Shown piece after piece: positions 60,901 through 64,000 of a DNA stretch of 64,000 nucleotides. The DNA is from Thuidium tamariscinum (lineage: Eukaryota > Streptophyta > Bryopsida > Hypnales > Thuidiaceae). Both the position numbers and the translations under genes were made by a program. The notes beneath the pieces were generated by a model. That model was not told the DNA's origin, made no database searches, and saw only the letters and a program-made list of their open reading frames with translations. The stretch lies in assembly GCA_947034885.2 (NCBI GenBank), contig OX344755.2, positions 24,621,052 to 24,685,051 of the forward strand. The letters are read 5' to 3'. Each line of letters begins with the position of its first letter. The stretch's first letter is position 1.

Positions 60901-63900
60901 CGCACTGGAAGAATCCATGTTTCGATCCACGGTTAATTATTACGATGGTCCTAAATTTAGGTTAGAGCTGACAGTGCCCGAGGTAAGCTGGATCTTGCTA
61001 ACAAGCTTGTGATGGCCGCTTTCCTGAGTCGTCGAGTTTTTGCCTGCTTTGAATCAGTACTGATCTAATCTGGGGGCTCTGGACGCATGGTTGTCATTTC
61101 GGTTCAGGATGTCAGGCTACGCCTGACACAATTGTATTTTTGAGTATACTCTTTGTGATAGATAACAGTGGGATTTGATAACTTCTTTAGTTTACTGCTA
61201 GCTTAAGCTGAATTTGATCAAATTTGTCTCAGCTTAGGTCTTCCTGAATGGTGCAAGCTGTCGAAATGGAGGTAGATAGGGTCTGGATGTGGAAGACCAC
61301 TGTTTGAGATTTTTCACAGCTGAATGGCACTATTTGATGCAAGCATATTGATTGAAATCCAGAGTTGAGTGTCGAGGTTGCTCACGTGTAGAAGATTGAA
61401 GAATCGTTGTGTGTGGCGTTTGTCTCTGAGTTCCGGTGATGTGTAACTTTCAGGCAGAAGAATTGTTGAAGCTTTTCGGCACTTCTAGCGCACCGAAGGC
61501 ACTAAAGGGTGCGGACGATCCAGAAGGCGAGTGGGAGAGAGTGAAGGTGAAGAGCAAGGGGAGTGGGACTCGCGTTCATCGTCCGCAGACTACAAAGAGA
61601 TCGAACTCCCCGAACTCTTTATCAGGGAGAAGAAGAGTAGGGCCGACTGTGAATTGGTCCAGTGCGAACAGCAATGCATCGCAGTCCAGCGGCCACTATT
61701 CTTCGAACGGCGACTACGGACGGGTTAGGGAGGCCAGGGCTGATGCGGTGCAACGATGGCGGTCGGCGCAACGATGGCGGTCGGACCCAGATTGCGTGAG
61801 CGGTTCAGCGAGTGCGGGATTGTCAACGTCGAGTTGGGCATCACACGATGAGGAAAGGTTAAAGAAGGGTACGAAGGAGAACGGCGTAGCTTATGGTGAG
61901 GCAAATGGTGTAGTTAGAGCAGGTGAGTATCTCGACCCTCGCAACGCCACCACTGTGAAGAGCGATGAGCACACGAATGGGTCGTGTGAAACCGGCAGTG
62001 AGAGGGGTTCTAGGTCAGATTCAGATGAGCAAAATATGGAGTGTAGTGGATTGAGGAGTACTGTGGAAGGGGACTCGCAAGTAGGGTCCCAGTCTCCGAC
62101 TCTTTCCGGGTTTAGTTCGTATAGTGCAGCGTTGAAAGCGGGAATGCCAGCGGATGTAGGTAGTGTCGATAGCGTTGATAGGAATGCGTGTGTTGCAAGT
62201 GGTGAGGACGGCGTCAGTAGAGTTGGATCCATTGTTAATGTTTGTGTCTCGTCGAGTGCGAGCGCAGATTTTGTTGGAGACGGTAGTAAAGTAGGGAGTG
62301 TTAAACACACTGAGGCGGTAGGGAGTAGAAGGTCATCGGCCAATTCAGAAGCGTCTGGCAGTGGCGCGCAAGCGGTTTTGGGCTCTCACCACGCAGGCGA
62401 CCTAGTGTGGCTCGAGAGGAAAGTGGGCAAATCCTCGACATGTTGGGACGGCGAAGCGAAGAAGGCGGATAGCCGGTCGGCGCGGAGCGACACGAAATCA
62501 TCTGAGGCTGCGGTAGTGGCGGAGGGAGGGAACAGGGCACCGTCGAGAGTCGGTGGTAGCAATGGTAAGAAGAGCCCTCCCGATGGCTCAGTCGCGGACG
62601 AGGACGACTGCACTGGGAGCTCCAGCAGCCAAGGTCATCCCGTTGCTGTCGACGGTGCAGGCAGTGCAAGCTTGGGCCCCGAGAGTGCTGGTAAGAAGGT
62701 CCCTTCGGAAGGGAGTGATGCGGTCCTTCGGCGATTGCTGGAGCCTTCGTCGGGTTCGATTGTTGGAACTGCAATGTCTCCTGCGTCATCTGAGCAGCAG
62801 ACGCAGACTGAGGTGGAAGTCTCGGCGAGTGTGGCCGAGCCTGACAGCAGCACGAAAACGAGGTTTCAGACGCAGGAAGCCCGAGAGAATGCCAATCGCA
62901 AGGTTCCGGCAGTTAGCTTAGTGCAGGAGAGAGTTCGGTCATCGGAAGCGCGATCCGGGATGGCCTCCAGTGCTTCTCAGACGAAGATTGAAGAGCAGGG
63001 CCCAGTGTCTATGTCGACGGGGCCTGCAAACAATGTTGAAAGGGATCAGCAGTCTAAGGTCGCGACAGAGAGGGACGAGAAATCACATTTTCGGAGGACG
63101 CAATCGGCTTCAGCTGCTGAAGCTCCGTCCCTGGTCCAACAGCTTCCGATTGATCCTACGTCGACTCCCGCGACGATATCTCCGCCTCCAATGCAGTCTT
63201 CTCAACAGCCCTTTCGTCCTGGTGAGTGACGTGTTAATGTCAGTCCTATTGTGGTAGCTGATGAGGTGGTCGTTCGTGTTTGCGGTGTGGTACTAGCTGA
63301 AGGTCTCCGCAATTTGGGCTGCCGAAGTCGGTGACACGGGGTTGTGTTCTTAGTGGAGCGTGAATTCCATCGTGCTGCGCCTGAGTTGAGTGCGGCCTGT
63401 ACGCTTTGTCCGTTGTTTGTATGAGACTTTGTGCTTGGTTCTATCTGCGGGATTAATTTCCGTGAGTACGAGAGGTAGTTCAGGAGACTCAATCTGTGCG
63501 GATCCTGTAGGAGCCAAACCAATCTTTTCGAATAGGAGGTTTCGGTGAATTCGGTGGCAAGGACGTCGTCATTGTTTTAGCGCGAGGAGCCGTTTCTGCG
63601 CATTTTCTTGTGATGCGTGTGTTGTGATTGTATATACCATTGGAGCCCGCGTTCTGGGCAAGGAATTGGTGGAGAGTTTTCGGATGCCCTTCCTATGTCC
63701 AAATCCTTGTTTCTTTGAGAAACTGAAAGTGCGTGACATGCGTTGCAGACGTGTTGCATCATGAGATGTCGTATCGAGCGATCCCTCGTGGATTGCGAGA
63801 GGGCGAGTATGGAGTCCAGAACGGAATAGTCCAAGGTGGGTGGGGCGTCCCTTCGTCCGTGCCAGCGATGGCGCCGGGCTATCTTTTCGACGCGAATGGC

Positions 63901-64000
63901 ATGTTTCCGATTCCCCCGCAGCAATTCTTGGTGAACGCCGAGGAGCTGCACTCGGAGATCTTGGATTTTGCACACACAGCCAGTCCGTCGTCGGAAGCCC
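57905..64000 (+). CDS. DCD-domain protein, 3' part beyond the window
   Basis: Visible exons are 57905-58094, 59985-60085, 60309-60404, 60872-60982, 61454-63221 and 63749-64000 (runs on), giving 839 residues so far; phases match at all five junctions. The plant DCD (development and cell death) domain spans about 43-175 across exons 1-5: GGFIFVCNN, GLPQRYQDSV, GLPLFLYNYS, MHGVFEA, FNIEPEAW, FPAQVRVRLR, AEELLKLFG. DCD proteins such as the N-rich proteins act in stress, ABA and cell-death signalling. Exon 5 encodes a Ser/Gly/Ala-rich, probably disordered stretch of nearly 590 residues with a duplicated QRWRS unit. The final visible residues, EELHSEILDFAHTASPSSEA, resemble the helix that opens TRF4-type non-canonical poly(A) polymerases; this is a hint only. 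Intron 3 uses a GC donor. Intron 1 (1.9 kb) holds a transposon. Confidence 0.88.
58735..59715. mobile_element. piggyBac-like element in intron 1 of the DCD gene
   Basis: TTAACCCTGGAGCGC at 58735-58749 is inverted exactly at 59701-59715 (GCGCTCCAGGGTTAA), a perfect 15-base terminal repeat. It is 981 bases. TTAA is the only candidate duplication. The interior differs from the AT-rich copies and has no transposase frame recognisable. It lies wholly within the intron, 640 bases from the donor and 269 from the acceptor. Confidence 0.75.

Noticed and set aside
61891-62789. Long minus-strand frames opposite DCD exon 5
   Set aside because: They arise from the low-complexity Ser/Gly codons of the plus strand; no domain is present on the minus strand.
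1-64000. CRISPR arrays, bacterial operons, tRNA or rRNA genes, viral genes
   Set aside because: No regular spacer-repeat array, no tRNA-like T-loop and cloverleaf, no rRNA blocks and no viral gene were seen; the window is eukaryotic nuclear DNA.

Overview
This is nuclear DNA of a land plant. Coding sequence is broken by short spliceosomal introns, and the gene families are plant ones: a DCD-domain protein, a Stig1-like secreted Cys-rich protein, a NYN/LOTUS protein and a GST-hemerythrin fusion. The GST-hemerythrin fusion matches the 'hemerythrin GST' (GSTH) class described from the moss Physcomitrium, so a moss or other bryophyte is the best guess. No species can be fixed from the sequence. 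Genes are moderately GC-rich islands in very AT-rich, transposon-filled intergenic DNA.

Layout: (1) 1-5,100 is repeat DNA. (2) 6,793-9,339 (+) is a four-exon GSTH gene. (3) 10,700-14,700 is unassigned sequence and MITE relics. (4) 14,940-17,149 (-) is a three-exon gene for a secreted protein with tandem 8-Cys repeats. (5) 17,470-42,000 is a gene-poor block with many miniature DNA transposons, several nested. (6) 42,105-42,353 (-) is a doubtful small ORF. (7) 43,923-46,626 (+) is a four-exon NYN-LOTUS-LOTUS (MARF1-like) gene. (8) 50,640-56,560 is a decayed LINE carrying insertions within insertions, plus more DNA transposons. (9) 57,905-64,000 (+) is the first six exons of a DCD-domain gene that runs off the window; its last visible residues resemble the start of a TRF4-type nucleotidyltransferase.

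The four main gene models were built by joining reading frames at GT-AG sites (one GC-AG) with matching phase. They are unrelated in function and do not form a cluster. The most unusual signal lies between them: a set of elements that begin TTAACCC and end GGGTTAA. This is the architecture of piggyBac-type transposons (TTAA target site, CCCT-type inverted repeat), a superfamily seldom reported in land plants. At least five copies have both ends clear, including one in an intron of the DCD gene. Other families show MULE-like 9-bp, hAT-like 8-bp, CACTA-like 3-bp and Stowaway-like TA target duplications. No intact transposase was recognised.
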